Under the pieces are notes generated by a model that saw only the letters and a program-made list of their open reading frames with translations, was not told where the DNA came from and made no database searches. Positions 11,701-20,284 of a DNA stretch of 49,126 nucleotides are shown piece by piece. Source of the DNA: Tieghemiomyces parasiticus (taxonomy: Eukaryota; Kickxellomycota; Dimargaritomycetes; Dimargaritales; Dimargaritaceae); assembly GCA_027575765.1 (NCBI GenBank), contig JANBPT010000269.1, positions 1 to 49,126 on the forward strand, written 5' to 3'. How positions within the stretch are numbered: the first letter of the stretch is position 1; the number at the start of each line of letters is the position of its first letter. Both the position numbers and the translations under genes were made by a program.

Positions 11701-11747
11701 ACTGGTGGGTCCTCGCGCTTGAAGGGCTCGTGCGGGTAGTTCGTCAT
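5787..11747 (-). CDS. OGT: UDP-GlcNAc:protein O-GlcNAc transferase (GT41) with a long disordered N-terminus
   Basis: A predicted 1986-residue, intron-free protein that transfers GlcNAc from UDP-GlcNAc to Ser/Thr of nuclear and cytosolic proteins. The first ATG is at 11747; the open frame continues 17 codons upstream but only from a TTG. Residues 1 to about 640 are low complexity, rich in His, Pro, Tyr and Ala runs. TPR repeats lie around 680-755 and 1060-1140 (for example NLGSLFKDMGYLHEAVKMYE). The GT41 catalytic region starts near 1400 with YVSSDFNNHPLAHLMQS and includes FNQLYKIDP (UDP-binding Lys, about 1666) and DTPECNGHTTAVDILWSGTP (about 1749), so the key residues are present. Animal OGTs are about 1000-1050 residues; the excess here is the N-terminus plus inserts between TPR blocks. 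The C-terminus after the catalytic domain (about 150 residues) is also extended. Confidence 0.93.
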   Translation of the reverse strand: MTNYPHEPFKREDPPVVLQQPHHNPNLPFYQPRPALPAHDALPPYHQQQPPLPFAAAATGLPPPPSFVHHQPPAPLGSHTHSHQSLPGAAGLYPSLASLTAPSAFTVPHPDQPNAASRTAGASHTLAQYSLQRQATLAAAAASGQSHRLAAAHALADRINGSVAQMTLADRPPTTDMARRTHSYDYLPALRTGPTALSRSANRSSDPHRYADTSRKRPAVVTSTSNPVAHATTLANGTVSMAASGGDVTMTYGDLPGEPRPPLSPGSAMHVEHSGHPPAPPAYGYVVSTDYHDPYGVQTYETAYGHFATTAAPTVPHWNPAANYLPSLPMLQPPAGQYLPTFHSLAYPGQHGAHQLPNYQPLMLPPPSPNILSYYNYDPYRSAARRQTYRPQPHHHDYFEAPPGTCVVHEEKLRPDGAYLSSPTGYGVPAANSNHGSHALSYPYSPAGDLAGNVNSLAVAAAAAASQLQHPALHPGGDPHGAAAAAAANLSLASGHLATYNPSLAAALAAGANVPPDAVLGYGPAVQASYGLAMAAAAVAAQGHQMAALPPYAHVTQAPLGSAYPAAAAAHPHHLHHPGGYPPSGAAWSARAAAVASATTSQAHSQVGLGITLPAAGLPMTSSVSVPVSHPAYLPGTHVTFSDARQDAVRDQCLAHAHTLYAADAQSDVLLALLQTLHELHPTHLPTLLLLACVHFSRKEPKLSLHYNHRILELDANYVEAMSNIGTTLRGMGRASEAETYWWRAVRRRPGYWDAVENLLGVLCSPASSSPAKEATAVTSKPVAGETTETNLTRPTGPRYSEALQVCDYVESNLVQPSGDPRLPLSHHVPAHQLPRLQNLFYVKGNLRFALGDVSGARTEYGRALEVVLNPPAGSAGMTVGHDGPTTLEQAVCATVRFGAECGGFTVGSDRPVDLNNFDAMPLILIDPARVAQLLRRLFPATDGVLPALAGPSGKPLPASVAQQANQTTSTILLTLAKLFQDHQLVAHPLTVVLPLHYLSLALNPSPSTCNNLGIYLNNLPTPPTRIQLPGGPNGAGLSASASTGVAYALQFYTYGLSLDSTHPHLYTNLGSLFKDMGYLHEAVKMYERAVECNPKFDVAYANLGNAVKDMGRVQDSVRYYLRAVEENPDFVDALCGLANALSGVCDWRGRTGTHSHVLPLDPTLVDLRDEHTAKLYHMMAAKSIYLTSPTEAGALGWMDKVVAVVHKQLADGQQWGRGTLLTSSLPANQASPGPLETFLAGILAAFGPGSDAVPLRLKLTTWYTLLQRERAGEPTSDTDRAILKYLHAGVRNEGGWIVRVLERTLRWVQRRWYLDLYHRHEHHSHTDSSADGPSQSYARPAFPALPVPPVPTVLPFHTFTYPLDGRQVRLISHRNGLRISHAVLTAPWLPANVYRPPPPPAPHLRLGYVSSDFNNHPLAHLMQSVFGFHDRTRFQVICYATTASDGSPYREKIEREADVFLDVSAWSMPAILERINQDQVHVLINLNGYTKGARNELFAARPCPVQVSYMGFAGTLGAQWTDWFVTDPIVCPHSTVQAERWTATRGDQVPGKVSGATDQSAASLVAGLDEGELDPEEDSDAWVYTERMIYMPHSYFVDDHRQGFREKDDDHLATQLGEGPSALTEHLSEPQREARWLYEQDRRWAMRRELFPTIPDDWFIFTNFNQLYKIDPVVFRLWLRILGRVPHSILWLLNFPAAGRDHLLRTACTWHPQDPTVAQRIIFTDVAPKEVHIHRGRVADLFLDTPECNGHTTAVDILWSGTPLLTWPRHRHKLCSRVAASVALATGAGEAMIVETDHEYEERAVQLATSQRYEYVPRVTTDPSSGPQPPPIIATVAASSAIPPTLSANPAGIEAYRHSQALMTQYHRVGHGPAMDLRRHLFMFRDNNRLFDTPRWTRNLERGYLEAWRRWETGEDQLYSQAELDAIDPALVTPEARQAAVDDRAQRASGTAGPVANGGTRGSIWVQDEDDGATSARFCASREAL

Positions 11748-13729
11748 GGTGAAGCAACTCGGGTCGTCGTTGCTGAACGGGTGGCGGGCCGTCGGCAACG
11801 GTCAAGAAAAAAAGACACCTAAACGAGCGATGCGGGTCGGTTGGGAAGGGATACGGGCAAGGAGGGGTCGCGCTGGAGGCGGGGATTGTGGCAAGCTAGG
11901 CTGCAGGGTGTGTCGCTGTCGTTGCAGAGTTGGTCGGGTGGAGGGTGGGGATTGCGGTTGTTAAAGGGCGTAATACTACAGGATTGGTGTGGCAATGCAG
12001 TGAGACCTCGAATGGGGGGTGCAGTAACTCGGAGGGTGGGGCCAGGAAGCTTGCGGCGTGCTTTTTTTTTCTTTCCTTGACCGCTCTGGGGTAGCTTGGA
12101 GCATCTAATACCTACAGTAAGACCCGGTTCGAAGCGTGCTGGTTGGGATTCCCAAAAGAAAATCTAGAACTATGTACACACACGAGCTCATTCGCGTCAG
12201 ACTCAGCGAATGAGGTAGAAGGAAAGAAGGCGGGGGTGTGGCGCTAGTAGTGCGGTGATTGGGTTGGACAGCGGGACAAAGGCTTATGGGGGTAACAAGG
12301 GCCACCTGAAGCAACGCATCCGGGACAGGGTCTACTGGATGCAGCGGCCGGGTATGGTTTCAAAAGTGGCGAAGAGGCTGGAAGAACAGTGCGCACAGGG
12401 GTGAGGTGAACGATTGGCCAGCCGAGCCGGATGTGAAGAATCACTGGAGGGCCGTTATACCGGAGGGGGGGTGGAGGGAGTTGGAATGCCGGGGAGAACC
12501 AGGACATCAGCATAGAAAAAGTAAAAAAACTATACAACAGAGTAAGATAAAGCCGGCTTGCCTATTGCGTATGTGCTTGCAACGACAGGTCGAACCTGCC
12601 TCTTCTAGCCATCCATGTCTGCCTCTACACCACTAAACACAATGGCAGGCAAGGAAGCCGCCAGCGTCCAAGCGGGGTGGGAATGGGGGCGGGAAACCGG
12701 AGTGTGCGGGCGGGGGAAGGGGCTGGACTCACGTTGACAGGCACGGGGAAGCGATGACAAGCGGTGTCCCGTTACTGTTCCCGACGGCCGGGCTATTGGG
12801 CCGCGGAGGGAAGGGTGCACCGGCACTGCCGGCCTGTGTATACACTCCTGGAAACACGGATGTGCGGGGTCTTGGTCGACCAGGGGCTGGTACGGGCCGG
12901 GGGCTGGGGACGTGCGTGTGGAGAGCTCACGTGGGCCGCTTATGTATACAAGCGAACCAGAAGCGCAGCCCCTTTAAACACACAGACGACCTCCAGAACA
13001 TAACGACTGGAAGGTAGGCCGCCGTATACAACAGTGCCTGCTGTACATTGAAGCCCTTTTGCAATGGGGGTGGGGCGCCGGTCGCACGGCAGGGGCGGCT
13101 TCGGGCATAATGCCTTTAATATCGTATCTTCGGCGGCGACGCTGGTCGAACGAGAGGGGAGGGGGGGCGTCGAGTGTGCAACAGCTGTGGTAGGGAGCCA
13201 GAAGCAATGGGGCAAGCCATGCTGGGCCCGGGGTTTATGATGGCAGCCTAGAACCGGGAACGTTCAATGTGCACCAAGTATATATCGACCATGAGGGATG
13301 TCAGCAGATGCGAGCAAACTGTGGCGAAACCCAACGAATGCCATTGACTGTCTAAGCCACACTGTCAGCCGCTATGTTGCCCAGCCTAATCCTTGGTACG
13401 GGTCCAGGATCTGCCCTATATTCCTCACCAGACCCCAACAATGTACGTTATCTTATTTCACAACAGGTTCGCGCTTCAAAATAGGCACACCAGGCCATGC
13501 CGAACAGCGGAAGGGCCAGTCGACGGTCTAGCAGTCTGGGGATAACGGTGGCACCCAAACACAGGGGTCCTCCGCTTAATCGGAATAGCTGGTAGTCGGG
13601 GTTGTTGGAGCCGAGATGGCCTGGCATCCGAGCCAACTAGGACGGCAAAATTCATCATTATGCAGGGGAGGGGGTAACCACAGTGAGCGGTCAACGGGAG
13701 GACGTTCGGCCAGCCCTTCACGGCAATAA
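11748..13729. other. Intergenic: OGT upstream region and retrotransposon flank
   Basis: No supported coding region. The 300 bp before the OGT start should hold its promoter; I see no clear TATA box. The rest carries only short shadow frames. The last bases before 13730 (ATAA, 13726-13729) are the left target duplication of the retrotransposon. Confidence 0.5.
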
Positions 13730-14040
13730 TGTAACCGATGGGCCAGCCAGGAGGCCCCCGCCCTTCTGCAGAGAACTCCAACAGTACAACAGAGAGATCG
13801 CCCGCAAACACGCATAACAAGTGCAAGGCCACCCGACCGCCCCAGCGAGTCCAACGGACGGTATCGCGTCACCCCGGCCCCAAGAATACTTATAGCGAGC
13901 GAGGCGCCCATAACAGCCTGATCGCACTAAGTGTGCAACTAATAAATGTTTCATTTCTCATTCTGGCCTGCTCGCCATTTGGACCCCTCTCGGCCATTTT
14001 CCCTACTTGTCCCCTCCCTTGGGACGCACACCCCGTCACA
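13730..14040 (+). repeat. 5' LTR of the Ty3/gypsy element
   Basis: It begins TGTAACC and ends GTCACA. A TATA-like box (TTATA at 13890-13894) lies about 39 bp before 13929, the base at which the primer-site complementarity implies the transcript begins. By that logic U3 is 13730-13928 and R/U5 is 13929-14040. It differs from the 3' LTR at 13947, 13969, 13991 and 13996, and each difference is a transition within a CpG. Confidence 0.95.
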
Positions 14041-14058
14041 ACTTTTAGTTGCACACTT
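13929..14058 (+). promoter_or_regulatory. Self-priming pair: mRNA 5' end and primer-binding site
   Basis: The 14 bases at 13929-13942 inside the LTR are exactly complementary to 14045-14058, which starts 4 bases after the LTR end. No TGG-initial tRNA primer site is visible there. This is the arrangement known from Tf1 and sushi elements, where the first bases of the element mRNA fold back and prime reverse transcription. That 13929 is the transcription start is an inference, supported by the TATA-like box about 39 bp upstream. Confidence 0.8.
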
Positions 14059-14097
14059 CATATAAGCAACGCCGACGCGTCCCGCCCCACCTAAAGC

Positions 14098-14859
14098 ATG
14101 GACGCCCTACGAGACATACCAATGCACCTGGTGGGCTACCTCCGTGAGGTAACCCCCATCTTCACAGCTGATCTAGCGGGGCCCACCTTTGAGACCTGGT
14201 TCTCTACCACAGAGCCAGCCCTGCAGTCCTTGGCCCAATACGCGGGACACCAAGGTGAGCAAGCCATGTTCATACTGATCCGAATGCTCCTGGGGCCCAC
14301 TGTGCTGGAAGGACTAGCCCGCCGACGTGTACAGGACTGGGCCACCCTAGTCCAGTACCTCAAGAAAAGCTACCCCATGGACCGCTGGGGAAACCACTAC
14401 GCAGACCGCCTCACTCAAGGAACATTATTCCAAGGAATGGAAATTGAGGACGCAGCAACCCTGGCCATTGACGTAACCTGGTACCTAGGTGCCGCCTCCA
14501 TCTGGGCCGTCCGAGTAGCTGAGGCATTCCTAGTCCAGTTCTCCCCAGCCCTGGTTAACGCCCCCAACGACCTGTTTGACACCGAAGGCATAACCGCACA
14601 GAACCTCCCGGAATTCCTAGACCACGCAGCACAAGCCGCTAAGCTAGCCAAGAAGCGACAGGAATACATGCGCAAGTATGTAGCCCCCAGCCCCACCAGA
14701 CTCAGCACCCCTGCTCCACACGCCCCCACTACCACGGAGGGTGCCAAGCCCAGTCAGCCAAAATCCACCAAGTTCCAGCGCATGCGAGACCGAGCCCTGC
14801 GCGCGGAAGCCAAGCTGGCAGTCCAGGAGAAAGGTGACACCAAGGCGGGAAACGCCTAG
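14098..14859 (+). CDS. gag: Gag polyprotein of the Ty3/gypsy element
   Basis: 253 residues, starting at the first ATG after the primer site and ending TAG at 14857. Residues about 25-140 have the all-helical character of a retrotransposon capsid, including the WATLVQYLKKSYP segment typical of the capsid core. The C-terminal part is basic and Pro/Lys rich and could bind RNA. There is no CCHC zinc knuckle, unlike many Ty3/gypsy Gag proteins. Its last codons overlap the pol frame and carry a slippery heptamer, so Gag is made alone most of the time and Gag-Pol by frameshift. This is the only open reading frame of the element without visible damage. Confidence 0.85.
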   Translation: MDALRDIPMHLVGYLREVTPIFTADLAGPTFETWFSTTEPALQSLAQYAGHQGEQAMFILIRMLLGPTVLEGLARRRVQDWATLVQYLKKSYPMDRWGNHYADRLTQGTLFQGMEIEDAATLAIDVTWYLGAASIWAVRVAEAFLVQFSPALVNAPNDLFDTEGITAQNLPEFLDHAAQAAKLAKKRQEYMRKYVAPSPTRLSTPAPHAPTTTEGAKPSQPKSTKFQRMRDRALRAEAKLAVQEKGDTKAGNA

Positions 14860-17800
14860 GGACGCCAGGACACGGGGCCAAGGTCGCAGCATTTCTACCC
14901 TCTAAGAATAAACGACCTCTCCCCCTCTCCAAACCTGACGTCCCAGACCCCCACTGGAGATATCTGAGAGATGCCACCATTGGTAAACTCCCCCTAGAGG
15001 CAGCAGCCGATCAAGGGGCCGCCCGCTCCCTCATCACCTATCCAACTGCCCAGCGCCTAGGACTACGTATCAGACGCGAGTGGCAACCGGCCCTGCAACC
15101 CTGCTGGGGCAACTCCCCTGCCTGCGTTCTAGGCACAGCCAAAGGTTGCTTCACCACCAGCAAATCAACCCAACATTGATGGCTCCACTTTGTAGTGGTT
15201 GACGAGGCCCTAGGAATTGAGTGCTTAGTTGGACGGCCAGACCTAGACTCCCTGGGTCTAGATCTCTGCCAGAGACCAGATCCCTCAAACAAGGACACCC
15301 CCCAGATCACGGACGTAAGCCCCTCCACAGACAGGCCAACACCCCAAGACCAGGAGACCATAGACGCCCCTCAAGAAACCAGCACCGTGGTGCAGCGCGA
15401 GCTTAGGGCCCCCCTTGGCCTACCAGCATCCTTCTTCCGTCAACTGAGAGACCCCCAAAAGGACCCCAAATTTCGGAGAGTGGACTCCATGTACCCAGCC
15501 GTGAACCAAGCCAACGTGGTAGCCCGGATACACACTCAAGCCATCAATGACAAGGAACAGCAGTTGCTTGTACGCAGCATCATGAAGGGATCTCAAGCTT
15601 TGCGGGAGTACCCCTCGGGGTGCCCCCCGCCATGCACCCTGACACCTATACGCCCCCCTCTTAGAGACGACACTCAACTTCTCTTTATCTTGCAAGCCCC
15701 CCGCAGCAAAGGGGACCGGGAGTTCATGGACAAGTTTGTAGCCACCAGACTGACCCACAGCATAGATGAACCTGGCTCAGCCCACGCTAACCTGCCAGTC
15801 TACTCCCTGCCAAAACCCAACACCGAGGCCCGGAGAGTCATCCTAGACAACAGCGTAGGGAGCGCCCTCAACATGAACCCCATAGGCATTGATCTCCCCC
15901 GTCTACACACTGTCCGCCAATTTGTAGGCAATGCAAAGATCATAACCAGCTTGGATCTAGCCTCATACTTCACTGCCATTCACCTGCACCCAGACTGCCG
16001 CAATTTCTGGACCTTTGACGGTGGAATCCATGGCAAGGTAAGGCCCACGTGCTTAGTACAAGGCAACAGCCAGAGCCCAGCCATTGCCCACGCCTTACTC
16101 ATGCATGTTTTTAGCGAACTCCCTACCCTAAAGGGCCGCCTGCTAGGTTATATGGACAACATCTATATCAAGAGCACCACCGGGCATCGAGAGCACCACA
16201 TCCAAGACATTCAGAAGTTCATTGTGAAACTGGCCGAATGGAACCTGACGGTAAACCTGGACAAGAGTGTATTCCTGGGGACGCAGGACCTAGACATCCT
16301 TGGCTACAGGTGGTCATGTGGCGGGACCTGGACCCTCCCAGACTACCGAATAGCCTCCCTGCAGAACATGCCCATGCCCAACTCAATCAAGGACATCCAG
16401 AGGCTCACTGGCAGTGTCAACGCCATCTTGGGGCACCTTCCTTGGGCAGCAGCCCTCTTGGCCCCCTTCTACGCACTCACCGGACAGACGCAACTACGCA
16501 AGGCTGACCAGGCGGCGCTCCACCCCCACTGGGTTGACCTGCAACAGGCGCTCCAAAACGTGGCCCATCTTCACAAACCAGGACCCGGTGAACTGCTAAC
16601 CATACAGGTAGATGCAGCCAAAGCGGGCATTGGGGCAGTGCTCCTAGGTTACCCTCAGGGACGGGCCCACCAAGCCAGCATTGTAGCCTACTTCAGCAAA
16701 GCCTTTGATGGAGCACAAGGTTGCCACCACCCGGGCTGGCGAGAAGCCTGGGGACTAGTGCGAGCGGTCCAGCACTTTTACACTTACCTAGATGGGTGCG
16801 TGGACTTACGCATCAAAGTAGACGCCACCACAGCCCTCAGCTTGTTCAACCATTGTGACACGTGCCAAGCCGACGAGTTAGGACGGTTCCGAGCCGAACT
16901 AGGAGCCCTAGGAGTCCATCACCACATGATACACCATTGGCCGGGAGTAACCCACCTAGCTGCCGACTGGCTCTCCCAATGCCTCACCCGTCTACAACCC
17001 CGCAAGGCCAAGCCTAATCCCCCCCCTGCCATAGTAGCCGCCATACATCTCAATTGCCCCCCTCTTCCAGAAGAATTGGACAGCCACAATGACCAGGAGC
17101 GGGACAAGGTAGAGGACAGCTTAGCAGAATCAGCTTTGAGTCACAACACCAAGCACAGTGACAACACTACGCTAGAGTCCACTGACCAGCCGCCCAGGTC
17201 ACCCCCCGGTGAAAGCTCCCTAAGGGTGGCCATCCCCTCCGCCTGGCGGGTGGACCTGACGCCCAAGATACAACAGAACAACCCGCTCCTAGAGAAGTGG
17301 CGCACCCTATGCCAACAACGGGACACAATCCTGGGACATGATGATGTCCTATTCACCGAAGTACGAGGCATGCGCCTAGCAAACAACCTGCTGGAGAAAT
17401 TTGACGTCTCTGGTCCAGCGGGCACAATGGGCCGTTGGGTCACTGTGGCCCCCACCAACTGGGCTTGACTCACCATAGGAGAATGGCATCAGGCTTTAGG
17501 CCACCCCGGGCAAGATTGCCTAGCCGCCTTTGTCCGCTCACGGATATGGTGTGATAGGTTGCTAGAATTAACCGACCGGACGGTTAAGACATGTAGGCTG
17601 TGCCAACTACAAGCAATTGCCAACCATCAAACCACCCCCCGAAGCACCGCCCTAGACACCCCGGTGCCAGGAAAACACCTTTACATTGACCTAGGAGTGG
17701 TAGGCAGTCTAGGTGACATTGAAACCCAGTTCCTCCTAGCTGTAGACGCCGCCAGCCAATTCTACCAAGTGTTCCCCCTGGAACAGGCCACCACCACCGA

Positions 17801-18980
17801 CATCACAAGTGCCTTGGCCGAGGGGTGGATACCCTTTTACGGTAAGCCAGAGGTCATCTCCTGCAACAATGGCCCCCAATTTACTAGCCAACTCTTCTCC
17901 TCCTTTGCTGAGGAGCACCATATCCGCATAATCCATTCTTCCGTCTATCACCCCATCTCAGACCTAGCAGAACGATTTATAGGAACCTTCAAGGAATCAC
18001 TACAACGATGCCTCACGGAACGAGGCAGCCAAGGAGGATGGGTCCGCCATATACCACGCGTGGTAGCAGGGCATGCCATGCTACCCAACCCTGACACAGG
18101 GTTGACCCCTTGGGCTACCCTACATCCGCTCAGGCCAGTCCTTAACCCGGAGAGTCTAGTACTACACGCCAAAGAGTCTAACAGTACACATCAAGTCACC
18201 CAACAATGCCTAGAGCATCTCCGAGAAGTGCGTCAATGGAACCGCGGCCAAGCCATGCTGCGGGCAAATGCTCACGTCTCATGCCAACCATTCAGGGAGG
18301 GTGAATTGGTCACGGTCAAAGTTCTACCCAAGCCACCCAACATGGCAGCACGAATTGAAAGACGCATGGGTCCATACTTAGTACTAGAGCGGCAAGGCTT
18401 GGTATACCATCTGACCAAACTAGATGGTACCCCCCTGAGTTGCACCTTCCACGGAGATTGTCTACTGCCATATCACCAAGGGGAAGAGGAAGCCAACCCA
18501 AGATCCAACGCACCCTCCCCGGACCCAGTATACGAGCCAGCCAGCAACCTTAGAGGACAAGTACCCTCAGAAATTCATCCGCCTTCCCAAACAAACGAGC
18601 CAACCGACCCCACAGAGGGAGGGGACAAGGACCTTCCGCAGGTCTGGGGCACCAGTCCCTTAGATCCCCCGGCCTTGCTCCTCGCCGACCCCCCACTTAG
18701 CCCGGTGAGCAGCCTAGAGCTAACCCCTCTCCCCAACGACACCCTGGGCCAAACCCTCAGTCCCACCCCCAGCGGAGAAGAAGGCTCGGCGGAAGACAAC
18801 ACCGAGCCCCCAAGCCCACTTGCCCTTGACCCGCCGGAACTAAGGTCAATGCCTCCAAACACGGAGTCATCCAACCCACTCCGGACCTGGGAGAGCAAGG
18901 AGCCACGGGGAGAAAAGAGGGAGCACCTCACCTCCCCGGAGGAGACCCTCTGGCGCGAGACAGCGGGTTTTCCCAAATGA
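14838..18980 (+). pseudogene. pol: Pol polyprotein (protease, RT, RNase H, integrase), broken
   Basis: One frame carries all domains but is interrupted by TGA at 15177-15179 (inside the protease) and 17466-17468 (before the integrase zinc finger), ending TGA at 18978. The protease active-site motif reads ADQGA (near 15010) where D-S/T-G-A is usual. The RT spans about 15800-16400, and its catalytic motif is YMDN (16149-16160) where YxDD is expected. RNase H follows, with QVDAAKAG, REAWG and AADWLSQ carrying its acidic residues. The integrase has HQALGH (17487) and CRLC (17592) zinc ligands; its second catalytic position reads CNNGPQF instead of an Asp-Asn-Gly form, and the Glu in LAERF is kept. 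The GPY/F module (RRMGPYLVL) follows, then a Pro-rich tail. It could only act if TGA were read through and the substitutions tolerated, so it is called a pseudogene. Confidence 0.85.
14847..14853 (+). promoter_or_regulatory. -1 ribosomal frameshift slippery site GGGAAAC
   Basis: In the gag frame this reads G GGA AAC, a canonical X XXY YYZ heptamer, two codons before the gag TAG. A -1 slip leads exactly into the pro-pol frame, which is open from 14838. The same heptamer is used by the mammalian sushi-ichi-derived gene PEG10. GC-rich sequence follows, which could form a stimulatory structure; I did not establish a specific fold. Confidence 0.82.
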
Positions 18981-19053
18981 CACAGGGCAGAGAAAGACAC
19001 TGCACCTAATGCCCAACAGACCCTGGATGACAGTCAACCGCCAGGGCAAAATA

Positions 19054-19364
19054 TGTAACCGATGGGCCAGCCAGGAGGCCCCCGCCCTTCTGCAGAGAAC
19101 TCCAACAGTACAACAGAGAGATCGCCCGCAAACACGCATAACAAGTGCAAGGCCACCCGACCGCCCCAGCGAGTCCAACGGACGGTATCGCGTCACCCCG
19201 GCCCCAAGAATACTTATAGCGAGCGAGGCGCCCATAACAGCCTGATCGCACTAAGTGTGCAACTAATAAACGTTTCATTTCTCATTCTGGCCCGCTCGCC
19301 ATTTGGACCCCTCTTGGCCGTTTTCCCTACTTGTCCCCTCCCTTGGGACGCACACCCCGTCACA
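19054..19364 (+). repeat. 3' LTR of the Ty3/gypsy element
   Basis: 311 bp, 307 identical to the 5' LTR. A short purine-rich stretch (AGGGCAAAATA) lies just before its TGTAACC start and may serve as the polypurine tract. The right target duplication ATAA follows at 19365-19368. Confidence 0.95.
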
Positions 19365-19368
19365 ATAA

Positions 19369-20284
19369 CAGCAATTAGCGCTGCAGTCCAGCCCCTCCCC
19401 GCGTTAGTGCCGTGTTGCCGAAGTGACAGGCGTGCCTCCCGCACCCTAGGTCCAAATGGGGTGCGTCTCGCAGGCCCCACCTCTGGTAATAGTGGCTGGC
19501 TACAGGTATGAGTACAGGTATGCTTCCAACCAGTCAAGGCGTTACCAACGGTATCCAAATCTTGAACTATCTTGAACCACAGTAGGTGCGGGGAAGGTGA
19601 GGGGTTACCACAATACAATTCCCAGCCCCATATTACATGGAAGCAGGGGCACAAAGAGGTAGCGAAGGGGGATAGGCAGGGCCAGCAGCTGGACAAGCTG
19701 GAGAGATAGCAAGTGATGCCATGCCTCCCCCTAGAGAGTGGACGGGTGAGTGGGAGGGGGTAAGTAATGGACGCTCATTTCGATCTGCAAGGGGAAAGTT
19801 ACTACCAGCCGGATTAGCATGCTAGGCTGTGCTGTCCTTGGCCCTTAGCTAACGGATGGTCAACTCGGCATGATTGCCCTATCAAGCTGGGAAAGAGAGT
19901 CGATAGAAAAATAAAAATATACGCCCCTGTGAAGCAGAACCGATTTCAATAATAGTCGACCGTGCGGTGGAATGACATGGGCGGTGGTGGAGTTTAGTCA
20001 TTAAATGGGGCCACAAGGGGGGGGGCAGTTGTCTAGAGTAATAGGTAGTAATAGAGCTGGTGCATGATATCGAGGATCATGACGAGTTTGGCACTGGCGA
20101 TCAAGCATAAGAATATATAATTAATGATGGGAAGGGGGAGAGTGTGTAAACTAATGATGATTTAGGGGATAGGGGCGGGCGGCTCCCCCCTAAAGGGGTG
20201 GGCGTATGTGCTCCGATTATGACGGTGATTGAGACAGTGCGAGGGCGGCGCTGATGGCGAGCTATGGGTATCACGACGAGCCAA
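19369..20284. other. Intergenic between the retrotransposon and the RRM/MLLE gene
   Basis: No supported gene. The right end, next to 20285, should hold the 3' untranslated region of the minus-strand gene. Confidence 0.5.

Larger units (their letters stand above)
13730..19364 (+). mobile_element. Ty3/gypsy LTR retrotransposon, sushi/Tf1-like, near full length
   Basis: A 5635-bp element with 311-bp LTRs at 13730-14040 and 19054-19364, flanked by a 4-bp duplication ATAA (13726-13729 and 19365-19368). The order is LTR, self-complementary primer site, gag, -1 frameshift site, protease, RT, RNase H, integrase, LTR, which is the Ty3/gypsy order. The LTRs differ at 4 of 311 positions, so insertion was fairly recent. 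Pol is broken by two in-frame TGA codons (15177 and 17466), and the RT and integrase catalytic motifs carry Asp-to-Asn changes, so this copy is probably not autonomous. There is no chromodomain visible after the integrase GPY/F module. Confidence 0.95.
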
